From the NCBI RefSeq assembly GCF_001885765.1, contig NZ_JXKD01000001.1, positions 62,001 through 126,000 on the forward strand: DNA of 64,000 nucleotides. Reading direction: 5' to 3'. Positions 35,137 to 46,500 of the stretch are shown one piece after another (position 1 is the first letter of the stretch; every line of letters starts with the position of its first letter). A program made the position numbers and the translations under genes. The notes under the pieces were generated by a model. The model searched no databases, had not been told where the DNA came from, and was given only the letters and a program-made list of their open reading frames with translations. The stretch comes from Enterococcus aquimarinus. Lineage in GTDB: Bacteria > Bacillota > Bacilli > Lactobacillales > Enterococcaceae.

Positions 35137-35300
35137 TTGTAATTTTCAATGAAAGTAGTTATACTATTAAAGGTTGAGTGCTCATCAAGAGCCTTGACTG
35201 AATCCACATTATCTGTGATTTCAATAGTGGTGCTGAATTTTTCAGTTCTATTGAGAGTTGAAACAGCTAAGAGGAAATACAAAAACCAAATGGAGGCAAC
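35137..35300 (+). promoter_or_regulatory. rpsB promoter and structured leader
   Basis: TTGTAA (35137-35142) and TATACT (35160-35165) with 17-base spacing give a clear sigma-A promoter. The following leader of about 130 bases holds hairpin-forming sequence (CCACATTATCTGTGATTTCA and AATAGTGGTGCTGAA, 35203-35238), consistent with an S2 autoregulatory leader. The regulatory role is inferred from ribosomal-protein precedent. Confidence 0.6.
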
Positions 35301-35305
35301 AAACA

Positions 35306-36097
35306 ATGGCAGTAATCTCAATGAAACAGTTACTAGAAGCTGGTGTACACTTTGGTCACCAAACTCGTCGCTGGAACCCAAAAATGAAGAAATATATCTT
35401 CACAGAAAGAAACGGAATCTACATCATCGATTTACAAAAAACAGTTAAATTAGTTGATGCAGCTTACGAATACATGAAAAACGTTGCAGACGAAGGCGGA
35501 ATCGCGCTTTTCGTAGGTACTAAAAAACAAGCTCAAGAAGCAATCAAAGAAGAAGCGATCCGTTCAGGTCAATACTTCGTTAACCACCGTTGGTTAGGCG
35601 GAACGTTGACTAACTGGGAAACAATCCAAAAACGTATTTCACGCTTAAAATCAATCAACAAAATGGAAGAAGACGGAACTTTCGAATTACTTCCTAAAAA
35701 AGAAGTTGCTGGCTTAAACAAAGAACGTGACCGCTTAGAAAAATTCTTAGGTGGAATCGCTGATATGCCTAGAATTCCAGACGTAATGTACGTGGTTGAC
35801 CCCCGTAAAGAGCGTATTGCAATTCAAGAAGCGCGCAAACTTAATATCCCAATCGTAGCGATGGTTGATACTAACTGTGATCCAGATGAGATCGACGTAG
35901 TTATCCCTTCAAATGACGATGCAATTCGTGCAGTTAAATTAATCACTGCAAAAATGGCTGATGCATTTATCGAAGCAAACCAAGGTCAAGACGAAGTGGT
36001 TGCAGAAGATTTTGCAACTGAAGCAACTGTTGAAACTGCAACTTCAATTGAAGAAATTGTTGATGTAGTTGAAGGAAACAACGCTTCAGCTGAGTAA
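35306..36097 (+). CDS. rpsB: 30S ribosomal protein S2
   Basis: The 263-aa protein starts [20 protein letters not shown] and contains [22 protein letters not shown] and [20 protein letters not shown], all typical of S2, with an acidic C-terminal tail. ATG 35306 follows TGGAGG and matches the family start, so the ORF's extra 16 residues are not used. It heads the rpsB-tsf pair. Confidence 0.98.
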   Translation: MAVISMKQLLEAGVHFGHQTRRWNPKMKKYIFTERNGIYIIDLQKTVKLVDAAYEYMKNVADEGGIALFVGTKKQAQEAIKEEAIRSGQYFVNHRWLGGTLTNWETIQKRISRLKSINKMEEDGTFELLPKKEVAGLNKERDRLEKFLGGIADMPRIPDVMYVVDPRKERIAIQEARKLNIPIVAMVDTNCDPDEIDVVIPSNDDAIRAVKLITAKMADAFIEANQGQDEVVAEDFATEATVETATSIEEIVDVVEGNNASAE

Positions 36098-36110
36098 TTC
36101 GTAACGAAGC

Positions 36111-36168
36111 GAGCTGTTTCAGAGGCTAGGCGTCCAGCCTTTAAAAACCTTTGAAACAGCTTTTTTTA
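36111..36168 (+). terminator. Hairpin/terminator between rpsB and tsf
   Basis: AGCTGTTTCA (36112-36121) pairs with TGAAACAGCT (36152-36161) around an inner GGCT/AGCC hairpin, then TTTTTTT. It probably attenuates rpsB transcription relative to tsf. Confidence 0.85.
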
Positions 36169-36216
36169 AACAAGCGCTAATAATATAATACTAACCATTC
36201 AGGAGGAAATGAGAAC

Positions 36217-37098
36217 ATGACTCAAATTGCAGCTAAATTAGTAAAAGAATTACGTGATAAAACAGGCGTTGGTATGATGGACGCGAAAAAAGCATTAGTA
36301 GCCGTAGAAGGCGACATGGAAAAAGCAATCGACTTTTTACGTGAAAAAGGCATGGCAAAAGCTGGTAGCAAGAGCGACCGTATTGCAGCTGAAGGATTAG
36401 CAGCTGTGGCAACTAACGGTAACACTGCAGCAATCGTTGAAGTAAACTCAGAAACAGACTTCGTTGCGAAAAACGAAATGTTCCAAGATTTAGTTCAAGA
36501 ATTAGCAACAATCGTGGCAGAGCACAAACCTGCTGATATGGATGCAGCGATGGCTTTACCAGCATCAAAAGGAACAGTTGCTGAAACATTAATCGAAGCA
36601 AACCAAGTTATCGGCGAAAGAATTAACTTCCGTCGCTTTGAAGTAATCGAAAAAACAGATGCAGATGCATTTGGTGGCTACTTACATATGGGCGGACGTA
36701 TTGCAGTATTAGCTGTTTTAGAAGGAACAAACGACGAAGCAGTCGCAAAAGACGTTGCAATGCACGTGGCAGCGATCAACCCTCGTTATGTTGACGAATC
36801 TCAAATTCCTGCTGCTGAATTAGAGCACGAAAAAAATATCTTAACAGAACAAGCATTAAACGAAGGTAAACCAGCGAATATCGTTGAAAAAATGGTTATC
36901 GGCCGCTTAAGCAAATTTAAAGCTGAAATTTCATTAGTTGACCAACCATTCGTTAAAGATCCAGATACAACAGTGGCAAAATATGTTGCAGCTAAAGGCG
37001 CAACTGTGAAATCATTTGTCCGTTTTGAAGTTGGCGAAGGTATCGAAAAACGTGAAGAAAACTTTGCGGAAGAAGTAATGAGCCAAATCAAAAAATAA
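36217..37098 (+). CDS. tsf: Elongation factor Ts
   Basis: Nucleotide-exchange factor for EF-Tu. The 293-aa protein has the N-terminal [19 protein letters not shown], the [10 protein letters not shown] signature (about residues 82-91) and [21 protein letters not shown] lies upstream of ATG 36217. Confidence 0.98.
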   Translation: MTQIAAKLVKELRDKTGVGMMDAKKALVAVEGDMEKAIDFLREKGMAKAGSKSDRIAAEGLAAVATNGNTAAIVEVNSETDFVAKNEMFQDLVQELATIVAEHKPADMDAAMALPASKGTVAETLIEANQVIGERINFRRFEVIEKTDADAFGGYLHMGGRIAVLAVLEGTNDEAVAKDVAMHVAAINPRYVDESQIPAAELEHEKNILTEQALNEGKPANIVEKMVIGRLSKFKAEISLVDQPFVKDPDTTVAKYVAAKGATVKSFVRFEVGEGIEKREENFAEEVMSQIKK

Positions 37099-37118
37099 TT
37101 TTTGAATTTGAATAGATC

Positions 37119-37149
37119 GGGAACGCATATTTATGCGCTCCCTTTTTTT
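37119..37149 (+). terminator. Terminator of tsf
   Basis: GGGAACGCAT (37119-37128) pairs with ATGCGCTCCC (37133-37142), then TTTTTTT. Confidence 0.88.
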
Positions 37150-37205
37150 AGGGAAATTTACAAAATAACTGATATCTACGGGCGATTGTGCTACAATAGG
37201 ACTAG

Positions 37206-37949
<744 letters not shown>

Positions 37950-37951
37950 TC

Positions 37952-38509
37952 ATGGCAAATGCAATTTTAACTGAAACAAAAGCAAAAATGCAAAAATCAG
38001 CAGACGGTTTACAACGCGAACTTGGTCAAATTCGTGCAGGTCGTGCGAATGCTAGTTTATTAGATCGTATCTCTGTTGTTTACTATGGTGCACCAACACC
38101 ATTAAATCAAATGGCTTCTATCACTATTCCAGAAGCGCGTGTGTTAATGATTACACCATTTGACAAAACAATTTTAGGTGAAATTGAAAAAGCAATTCTT
38201 GCGTCAGACTTAGGAATCAATCCATCAAATGATGGTTCCGTTATCCGTTTAGTGCTTCCGCAATTAACAGAAGAACGTCGGAAAGAATTAGCTAAAGAAG
38301 TGAAAAAAATTGCTGAAAATGCAAAAGTCGGTGTTCGTAGTGCCCGTCGTGATGCCATTGATGCTTTCAAAAAACAAGAAAAAGCAAGTGAAATTTCTGA
38401 AGACGAATTAAAAGTATACGAAAAAGATGTACAAGCGTTGACAGATGAATTTGTGAAAAAATTAGATGCGATTGCTGCTGAAAAAGAAAAAGAGCTATTA
38501 GATATCTAA
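37952..38509 (+). CDS. frr: Ribosome recycling factor
   Basis: Splits post-termination ribosomes with EF-G. The 185-aa protein has [17 protein letters not shown] (about residues 25-41), [14 protein letters not shown], and the paired helices [17 protein letters not shown] and [10 protein letters not shown]. It starts two bases after the pyrH stop; ends at a strong terminator. Confidence 0.97.
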   Translation: MANAILTETKAKMQKSADGLQRELGQIRAGRANASLLDRISVVYYGAPTPLNQMASITIPEARVLMITPFDKTILGEIEKAILASDLGINPSNDGSVIRLVLPQLTEERRKELAKEVKKIAENAKVGVRSARRDAIDAFKKQEKASEISEDELKVYEKDVQALTDEFVKKLDAIAAEKEKELLDI

Positions 38510-38524
38510 GCAAAAAGATGAATA

Positions 38525-38571
38525 AAAGAGTTGATGAACGGCATTTGTGCTTGTTATCAACTCTTTTTTTG
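38525..38571 (+). terminator. Terminator of pyrH-frr
   Basis: AAAGAGTTGAT (38525-38535) pairs with ATCAACTCTTT (38556-38566), then T-run. Confidence 0.9.
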
Positions 38572-38726
38572 TCACATGATTCATTAAAATTGTGCAAAAT
38601 CGCCTTCTAAAAGGTAAGCGAAAAGGTAAAATCCATAGGAACTTTGCATTTTTCGTAGGCAATGAAGTGAATTATTGCTATAATAACCTAGATGACTTTC
38701 TGAAATAATAAAAAGGAGGGCGTAGT

Positions 38727-39524
38727 ATGTTGCGTTTTTTACCGCAGAAAAAGAAATATGTTCCGGAAGAAAATGAGTATACATTCTCGACCGAATTACC
38801 CATTCCCAAACACATCGCAATCATTATGGATGGCAATGGACGCTGGGCGCAAAATAGACGCTTACCTCGCGTTGCAGGACACAAAGAAGGGATGGAGGTC
38901 GTTAAGAAAATAACGATGCATGCCTCAAAAATCGGGGTCAAAGTTTTGACGTTATATGCGTTTTCAACTGAAAATTGGAAACGACCAACCGAAGAAGTCG
39001 ATTTTTTAATGCAACTACCGGTTGATTTTTTCGATACGTTTGTTCCAGAGTTGAAAAAAGAAAATGTTCAAGTCAATGTGATGGGCTATCAAGAGTTTTT
39101 GCCGGAGCATACGCAAGAAGCGGTACGCCGTGCGATGGAAGAGACAAAAGAAAATACGGGATTGATTTTGAACTTTGCCCTTAATTATGGGAGCCGTGCC
39201 GAGATGGTGACGGCGATGAAATCCTTGTATGAAGAACTAGCTGAAAAGAATCTTCCCATTGAATCACTGGATGAGAAAATGTTTGAAAAACATTTAATGA
39301 CCGGTTTTCTATCCGAAGAATTACGCGATCCTTCATTAATGATTCGCACGAGTGGTGAAGAACGTATCAGTAACTTTTTACTATGGCAAATTGCTTATAG
39401 TGAATTAGTGTTTACGAAGGCATTGTGGCCAGATTTCGATGAACAAGCGCTCGAATCAGCCATTGCCAGTTTTCAAAATCGTGATCGTCGCTTTGGCGGC
39501 ATCAAACAAAAAGGAGGCAAATAA
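38727..39524 (+). CDS. uppS: Isoprenyl transferase (undecaprenyl-PP synthase)
   Basis: Makes the C55 lipid carrier for cell-wall synthesis. The 265-aa protein has the cis-prenyltransferase signatures HIAIIMDGNGRWAQNRRLPR (about residues 30-49), TLYAFSTENWKRP, and LMIRTSGEERISNFLLWQ with the C-terminal Arg/Glu set. AAAAGGAGGG lies upstream. The cdsA start follows the stop directly. Confidence 0.97.
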   Translation: MLRFLPQKKKYVPEENEYTFSTELPIPKHIAIIMDGNGRWAQNRRLPRVAGHKEGMEVVKKITMHASKIGVKVLTLYAFSTENWKRPTEEVDFLMQLPVDFFDTFVPELKKENVQVNVMGYQEFLPEHTQEAVRRAMEETKENTGLILNFALNYGSRAEMVTAMKSLYEELAEKNLPIESLDEKMFEKHLMTGFLSEELRDPSLMIRTSGEERISNFLLWQIAYSELVFTKALWPDFDEQALESAIASFQNRDRRFGGIKQKGGK

Positions 39525-40331
39525 ATGAGACAACGTGTGATAACAGCCGTAGTTGCTTTAGCTTTTTTTATCCCGATTATCTACTTTGATTTCTTTGGTA
39601 TTTCAGTAGGATTACTTTCGGCAGCGTTAGCTGGGGTAGGGGTCTACGAACTTTTCCGGATGAAAGGATTGACAGTCATTAGCTTTGAAGGGGTGCTGGC
39701 AATCATTGGCGCGATAATTTTGGCGCTCCCAAGAGATCCTTGGTTTACTTTTTTACCAGAGAAAACCGATAAATTTGCTTTGTATTATTTTGTCGTATTA
39801 ATCCTCTTAGGAATTTCGGTATTATCGAAGAATATGTATACGATTGACGAAGCGGCGTTTCCTGTCATTACAAGTTTATACGTCGGGATGGGATTTGGCA
39901 GCTTTGCGAGTGCCCGTGCGGAAAGCCTGGTTGTATTGTTCTTTGGTCTTCTGATTGTTTGGGCAACAGATATTGGCGCTTACATGGTCGGACGAGAATA
40001 CGGCAAACGAAAATTATGGCCAGAAATTTCCCCGAATAAAACCGTTGAAGGTGCCTTAGGAGGAATCTTAAGTGCAGTAGTCATTGCGATTATCTACTTA
40101 ATTGCCTTTCCTGCCATCACGTATTTTGGTTATCCTTCACTGACGTTAATTTTAATGACCGTGATTTTTTCGATTATTGGTCAATTCGGCGATTTAGTCG
40201 AGTCAGCCTTTAAACGTCATTACGGCGTGAAAGATTCCGGCATTATCTTACCAGGACATGGCGGTATTTTAGATCGCTTTGACAGCATGTTATTTGTTTT
40301 TCCAATGATGCATCTTTTTGGTATTTTTTAA
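39525..40331 (+). CDS. cdsA: Phosphatidate cytidylyltransferase
   Basis: Forms CDP-diacylglycerol for phospholipid synthesis. The 268-aa membrane protein has about eight helices and the family signature near the C-terminus, SAFKRHYGVKDSGIILPGHG then GILDRFDSM (about residues 226-254). No dxr gene follows, as usual in enterococci, which use the mevalonate pathway. Confidence 0.96.
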   Translation: MRQRVITAVVALAFFIPIIYFDFFGISVGLLSAALAGVGVYELFRMKGLTVISFEGVLAIIGAIILALPRDPWFTFLPEKTDKFALYYFVVLILLGISVLSKNMYTIDEAAFPVITSLYVGMGFGSFASARAESLVVLFFGLLIVWATDIGAYMVGREYGKRKLWPEISPNKTVEGALGGILSAVVIAIIYLIAFPAITYFGYPSLTLILMTVIFSIIGQFGDLVESAFKRHYGVKDSGIILPGHGGILDRFDSMLFVFPMMHLFGIF

Positions 40332-40348
40332 TCATTCATATTCAAAAT

Positions 40349-40390
40349 AAAGAGAATCAGAGACGTTATGCGTTTAGGGTTCTTTTTTTT
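40349..40390 (+). terminator. Terminator after cdsA
   Basis: AAGAGAATC (40350-40358) pairs with GGTTCTTT (40378-40385), then T-run. The remaining bases up to 40620 hold the rseP promoter region and no gene. Confidence 0.65.
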
Positions 40391-40620
40391 GGTGCAACGA
40401 AGAGACGTTTTTGAGGTATTTGCAATCATGAACGGTATACTGAAGGATGTCAAATAGTAAAAATAACAAATTATATTTATTTTTTTGGCCCTAAACGTTA
40501 CGTTCTCGTTACAATGCGCTAGAACAATTGTGTAATTAGTCAGATGTGATAAAATAATAAGGATACTTCTATATTTTTTGAGACAGATAATAAGAATGGA
40601 ATAGAAAGCGAGGAAAATAA

Positions 40621-41886
40621 ATGAAGACGATTTTAACGTTCATCATTGTCTTCTCTGTGGTCGTAGTTATCCATGAGTTAGGACATTTTTATTTTGCAAA
40701 AAGAGCTGGGATTTTAGTCCGCGAGTTTGCGATTGGAATGGGGCCAAAAATCTTTAGTCATCAAGGCAAAGATGGGACAGCCTACACGATTCGCGCGTTA
40801 CCAATTGGTGGCTATGTTCGAATGGCTGGTTATGAAGAAGAAGAGGAAATGAAACCAGGGACACCGATCTCATTGTTGCTAGATGAAAATGGCGTCGTGA
40901 CAAAAATTAATACAAGTAAAAAAGTACAACTAGCGAATGCCATACCAATGGAAGTGGCAAGACATGATTTAGTCGATAATTTAACGATTACTGGCTTTAT
41001 TAATGGGGATGAAAGTGAAACAATCACGTATTCCGTCGATCCTAAGGCCTTTATCATTGAAGAAGACGGCACGGAAATTCGAATTGCGCCAAGAAATGTG
41101 CAATTCCAGTCAGCGAAATTATGGCAGCGGGCGTTAACCAATTTTGCGGGTCCAATGAACAATTTCATCTTAGCTTTTGTCTTATTTTTAGTGATTGTGT
41201 TTGCCCAAGGTGGTGTCGTGGATATGAATTCCACTGTGATTAGTGGCGTTGTGCCAGATGCACCGGCTGCTGTGGCAGGCATGCAAGGCGGCGATAAGAT
41301 TGTATCGATTAACGAAGAATCAGTCGCAACGTGGACTGACGTGCGCGCCTATATTCAAAGTCATGCGACAGAAGAACTAAAGATGGTTGTTGAGCGAGAA
41401 GGGCAATCAAAAGAATTTCAAGTTCAGCCTATTATCATTGAAGAAGACGGTCAGACCTACGGACAAGTTGGTATCGAAGCGCCGATGAAAACAGGTTTTG
41501 TCGATAAAGTAGTAGGGGCATTTAATCAAAGTATTTCGAGCTTCACTCAAATCCTAGTCGCTTTACGGAATATTATTTTTAATTTTGACGTGAATCAACT
41601 TGGAGGTCCAGTCGCGATTTATGAGTTATCTTCTCAAGCGGCGAGCCGTGGTGTGATGACAGTAATTTCATTGATGGCGATGATTTCAATGAACTTAGGG
41701 ATCTTTAATTTAATTCCAATCCCAGGGCTCGACGGTGGTAAATTATTGTTAAACTTGATTGAAGGTGTTCGGGGGAAACCGTTAAGTCAAGAAAAAGAAG
41801 GGTTAATTTCCATCATTGGTTTTGGATTTTTAATGTTATTGATGGTGTTTGTTACTTGGAATGATATCCAACGCTTTTTCTTTTAA
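40621..41886 (+). CDS. rseP: Site-2 membrane metalloprotease RseP/Eep
   Basis: The 421-aa integral membrane protease has the zinc motif HELGH at residues 18-22 in the first helix, a PDZ domain (about 195-275: GVVPDAPAAVAGMQGGDKIV), and the second metal ligand region NLGIFNLIPIPGLDGGKLL near the C-terminus. In enterococci the orthologue Eep processes pheromone precursors and anti-sigma factors. Position before the proS locus and polC is canonical. Confidence 0.95.
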   Translation: MKTILTFIIVFSVVVVIHELGHFYFAKRAGILVREFAIGMGPKIFSHQGKDGTAYTIRALPIGGYVRMAGYEEEEEMKPGTPISLLLDENGVVTKINTSKKVQLANAIPMEVARHDLVDNLTITGFINGDESETITYSVDPKAFIIEEDGTEIRIAPRNVQFQSAKLWQRALTNFAGPMNNFILAFVLFLVIVFAQGGVVDMNSTVISGVVPDAPAAVAGMQGGDKIVSINEESVATWTDVRAYIQSHATEELKMVVEREGQSKEFQVQPIIIEEDGQTYGQVGIEAPMKTGFVDKVVGAFNQSISSFTQILVALRNIIFNFDVNQLGGPVAIYELSSQAASRGVMTVISLMAMISMNLGIFNLIPIPGLDGGKLLLNLIEGVRGKPLSQEKEGLISIIGFGFLMLLMVFVTWNDIQRFFF

Positions 41887-41917
41887 AAGTAGAGGGTAGT
41901 TGGTAAAGGAGAAAAAA

Positions 41918-43486
41918 ATGAAACAGTCAAATCTGTTAATACCTGATTTACAACGGATGTTAGGGGAGGAAATTACTGAGGCAAGTCAGCGATTTCTAGT
42001 CAAATCTGGTTTTCTCGGTTCTTTTCAAGATAACCAATATGTGTTTTTACCATTAGCGATGCGCGTCATTGAAAATATTAAGAACATCGTCACCGAAGAA
42101 TTGGAAAAACTATCCGCCGTTGAATTTCAGTTACCGGTTCAATCTTCGCTTCATGCGGAGGAATATTTAAGTACTCTTTTATTGAAGGAACCTGAAAATT
42201 TACAAAATAATACATCCATGCAACTGTATCAGATTCAGACCGCTCTGATTGCCAATCAAAAAAAGGCGGGGCATTTTTTGACGAATTTTGAGTCAACCTA
42301 CTTAGACGCATTCTCATTTCACGAAACGAGCGTGAGTTTAAGCGAAAATTATCATCGCTACGAACAATTATTTGGACGGATTTTAGCGCGTTGTGATCTC
42401 CAATTTCAAAGTGTGATTGCGCTAAATAAAGAAACGAATCAACAAGATACAAAAGAAATCATCGCCGATAGTCTTGAGGGGGATGAACAATATTGTGCTT
42501 CTTCTGAAAGTGACTATCGTGCAAAGATAGAAGTGGCAACTCGTTTATGCTCAGGTAAAAAATCGCATGCTTCCTATTTACCATTAGTCAAAAAAACGTT
42601 CGCTGAAAATATAGAAGAAGCACAGGGACAATGGCTCAAATCTTATTTTTTACGCGCAGGAAAGCAACCGATTGTCTTATTTTTACGGCAAGAAGATCAG
42701 TTGAATTTGGCAAAAGTAACCAATTTCTTTAAACAAAAGGTTGTTCAAGTGAAACCAAAAGAAATTGAAAAATACTTTGGACAAGCGCGTGAAATGCTCG
42801 ATGTTTGGAATTTGCCGCAAGAAGTGACGTATTTAGGTGATTTAGAAGTCGAATTTTTGACGAATACGAAAATGATTGCGCCACATTCTGAACAAGAATA
42901 CTACGAGAATATCAATCCGCTAAGAGATTTTCCCAATGTTGCATTTGCTGACTTTTGTTTTGTTAAAGAAGGGGATCCCTCACCAGATGGTCAAGGAGTT
43001 CTGACTTTCAAAAAAGGGGTAAAAATCGGTCAATTGTATAAAAAGAATCAAACTCTTCCGGAAGAGGAAAAAGCGACGATTCCTTTTCATATTGGGCACT
43101 ATCAACTCGATTTAAGCCGCTTATTTTTGATGATTGCGCAGCAACATCGCACAGAATCAGGGATTATTTGGCCAGAAGAGGTCGCACCATTTGACTTGCA
43201 CCTGATTCCAACAGATTTAACAGATTCTTATCAACAGGAGTTGGTGGAAGCCGTCAATGCGATGATGGCAGAGGAGTTTCAAATTTTAATCGATGATCGA
43301 AACTTACCTTTAGAAGAAAAACAAAATGAAGCAGCCTTTATTGGTTGTCCGATTGAAATTACGATTGGAAAGAAAGCCGTTGAAGGGATTCTCGAAGTCA
43401 AAATCCGAGCGACAGAAGCGGTAATCGAAGTTCGGAAAGAAGAATTGGTCGATACCTTAAATATTTTATTTTATTCAGCGGAATAA
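41918..43486 (+). CDS. ProRS-like pseudo-synthetase at the canonical proS locus
   Basis: The intact 522-aa ORF aligns end to end with bacterial ProRS: MKQSNLLIPDL start, LYQIQT, FSFHE, VKEGDPSPDGQGVLTFKKG, APFDLHLIPTDL, FIGCPIEITIGKKAVEG, EVRKEEL end. Catalytic signatures are lost. The TxE loop (GPTHEE) and about 25 flanking residues are missing. Motif 2 (YRDEKRPRFGLLRGREF) reads LIANQKKAGHFLTNFEST, without Arg. Motif 3 GIGVSR is QLDLSR. The editing GxxxGxxH motif is also gone. ATG 41918 after AAAGGAG is the start. Aminoacylation is very unlikely, yet no stop or frameshift is present, implying a retained non-catalytic role or recent loss. Confidence 0.85.
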   Translation: MKQSNLLIPDLQRMLGEEITEASQRFLVKSGFLGSFQDNQYVFLPLAMRVIENIKNIVTEELEKLSAVEFQLPVQSSLHAEEYLSTLLLKEPENLQNNTSMQLYQIQTALIANQKKAGHFLTNFESTYLDAFSFHETSVSLSENYHRYEQLFGRILARCDLQFQSVIALNKETNQQDTKEIIADSLEGDEQYCASSESDYRAKIEVATRLCSGKKSHASYLPLVKKTFAENIEEAQGQWLKSYFLRAGKQPIVLFLRQEDQLNLAKVTNFFKQKVVQVKPKEIEKYFGQAREMLDVWNLPQEVTYLGDLEVEFLTNTKMIAPHSEQEYYENINPLRDFPNVAFADFCFVKEGDPSPDGQGVLTFKKGVKIGQLYKKNQTLPEEEKATIPFHIGHYQLDLSRLFLMIAQQHRTESGIIWPEEVAPFDLHLIPTDLTDSYQQELVEAVNAMMAEEFQILIDDRNLPLEEKQNEAAFIGCPIEITIGKKAVEGILEVKIRATEAVIEVRKEELVDTLNILFYSAE

Positions 43487-43583
43487 AGGAGCAGTCTGGG
43501 AAACCTCTTAATAAGGCTTCCTAGACTTTTTCATGCAAAAGATTGTATACTGTTTTAAGCGAAAAGAAAAGGGTGAAAACATC

Positions 43584-46500
43584 TTGTCGAAAAATAAAGA
43601 GAAGTTTAAAATCTTGCTAGATCAAATGAACGTCACTGAGGATGTTAAGAATCATCCGTTGATTCAGACTGGCGAAATTGTTCAAGTGTTGGTCCATAAA
43701 AAATCAAAAAAATGGGACTTTACCTTAGAATTTGATCGAATTTTACCAGCCGCCTTATATCAAACCTTTCAGCAACATTTGATGATGGCGTTTAAGGAAA
43801 TCGCGGAAGTCTCGATGAAAATTCAAACGCGAGAAGATGGATGGTCAGAAGCGTTATTACAAGAATATTGGTTATTCGCATTAGCCAATGAATCCTGTGA
43901 TACGCCACTCGTTCAACAAGTATTAAAAACGCAGTTACCTGTGTTAAACAATAAAAAAGTTTTGTTATCGGTGACAAATGAAGCGGTTAGTAGTATTTTA
44001 CAACAGCAATACTTGCCATCAATTGAAGAAAACTACCAACATTTCGGCTTTCAAAAGTTTCGTATTGTGCCGCAAGTCAATGAAGCCCAAGTTGAGGTCG
44101 ATTTAAAAGAATTAGCGGAGCGTCAACAACAACAAGAAGCACAATACATGGAACAAGCCGCACAAGCCATTGCGTCGAATGAAAAACGGAAAAAAGAAAC
44201 ACCTGCATTAAGTGGCCCGATTATGTTAGGACGCACTATTCCGGCCGATGAATTGGTGATGCCAATGGCCAATATTTTAGAAGAAGAACGACGGGTCACG
44301 ATTCAAGGGTATATCTTTGACGTAGAGGTCCGTGAGTTACGTTCGAAACGTAAAATCTTAATTATTAAGATGACCGACTATACGTCCTCCTTTATCGTGA
44401 AGAAATTTTCGAATGGTGAAAAGGATGAACAAGTCTTTGAAGCGATTAAGAAAGGTTCTTGGCTAAAAGTTCGAGGCAGTGTTCAAGAAGACACGTTTAT
44501 GCGTGATTTGGTTATGAACGCCCAAGATTTAATGGAAGTTACACATGAAAGTCGTAAAGATTATGCGCCAGAAGGTCAAAAAAGAGTCGAGCTGCATTTG
44601 CACTCGAATATGAGTACAATGGATGCGACGAATCATATTGGTGATTTGGTGGCACAAGCGGGTAAATGGGGGCATAAAGCGATTGCGATTACCGATCATG
44701 GAGGAGCACAGGCATTCCCGGACGCCCATCAAGCAGGTAAAAAAGCTGGCGTCAAAATTCTCTATGGCGTGGAAGCGAATATTGTCGATGATGGGGTAGA
44801 GGTTGCTTACAATCCTCAACCAGTCACGTTGACCGATGCCAATTATGTCGTTTTTGACGTGGAGACGACGGGATTATCCGCCGTTTACAACAAAATCATT
44901 GAACTAGCCGCTGTCAAAATGAATAAAGGAAATGTGGAACAAACCTTTGAAGAGTTTCTGGATCCAGGACATGCGTTATCGAAAACAACGATTGAACTAA
45001 CGGGGATTACCGACGAAATGGTTCGAGGATCAAAAAGTGAAGCAGAAGTCTTGCGCGCTTTTCGTGAGTTCTCAAAAGATTGTATTTTAGTGGCGCATAA
45101 TGCCTCTTTTGATATGGCCTTTTTAAATATGGCCTATAAGCGTCACGGATTACCAGAAGCGGAGAATCCAGTCATTGATACGTTAGAATTGGCACGTTTT
45201 TTATATCCTGATTTTAAACGTTTTGGACTCGGTGTCTTAACCAAACGTTTTGGTGTCGGGTTAACCCAACATCACCGTGCGATTTATGATGCGGAAGCGA
45301 CCGGGCATTTAGCCTGGATTTTTGTCAAAGAAGCGATGGAGTCGCATCAAATGTATTTACACGAGGATTTGAATCGTCATGTTGGGAGTGCAGAATCAAT
45401 CAAAGCAGCGCGACCGTTTCATGCGACGATTTTAGCTCAAACACAAACGGGGCTTAAAAACTTATTCAAACTGATCTCATTATCCAATATTACGTATTTT
45501 CACGGAAAAGTGCCGCGTATCCCTCGGACGGAATTGACGAAACTTAGAGAAGGTCTTTTAATTGGAACAGCGTGTGATAAAGGCGAAGTCTTCGTTGCGA
45601 TGATGCAAAAAGGGTATGAAGCAGCCAAAGAAAAAGCCTATTTCTATGACTATATCGAAGTCATGCCTAAAGAAGTCTATGCGCCACTAATTGAACAAGA
45701 ATTGGTCGATAGTGAAAAAGATTTGGAAGAGATTATCGCAAATCTTGTCCGCATTGGAAAAGAGCTAGATAAACCCGTAGTTGCGACTGGAAATGTGCAT
45801 TACTTAAATGAAGAAGATGCGATTTATCGTAAAATACTCGTCAATTCGATGGGGCATGCCAATGCGTTAAATCGTCATTCCTTACCAAAAGTCCATTTTC
45901 GAACGACTGATGAAATGTTAACAGCCTTTCAATTTTTAGGAAGCGACTTAGCAGAAGAAATTGTCGTGACCAATCCCAATTTAATTGCGGATCGCTGTGA
46001 CAACGTTGTTCCAGTGAAAGATGACTTATATACGCCAAAAATTCCTGGTTCTGAACAAGAGATTACGGATTTAAGTTATAACCGAGCGAAAGAACTTTAC
46101 GGCGATCCGTTGCCAGATATCGTTGAAAAACGTTTGGAAAAAGAATTGAATTCGATTATCGGTAATGGATTCTCGGTGATTTATTTAATCTCGCAAAAAC
46201 TCGTCCATAAAAGCAATGCGGATGGATATTTGGTAGGTTCGCGGGGTTCGGTTGGTTCCAGTTTCGTGGCAACGATGACGGGAATTACGGAGGTGAATCC
46301 ACTAGCGCCGCATTACCATTGTCCAAAATGCCAGTATTCCGAGTTTTATGAAGATGGCTCGTATGGTTCTGGTTTTGATATGCCCGAAAAAGCGTGTCCG
46401 GAGTGTGGCACACGCCTAACGAAAGACGGTCATGATATTCCGTTTGAAACCTTTTTAGGGTTCCATGGGGATAAAGTACCCGATATCGATTTAAACTTCT

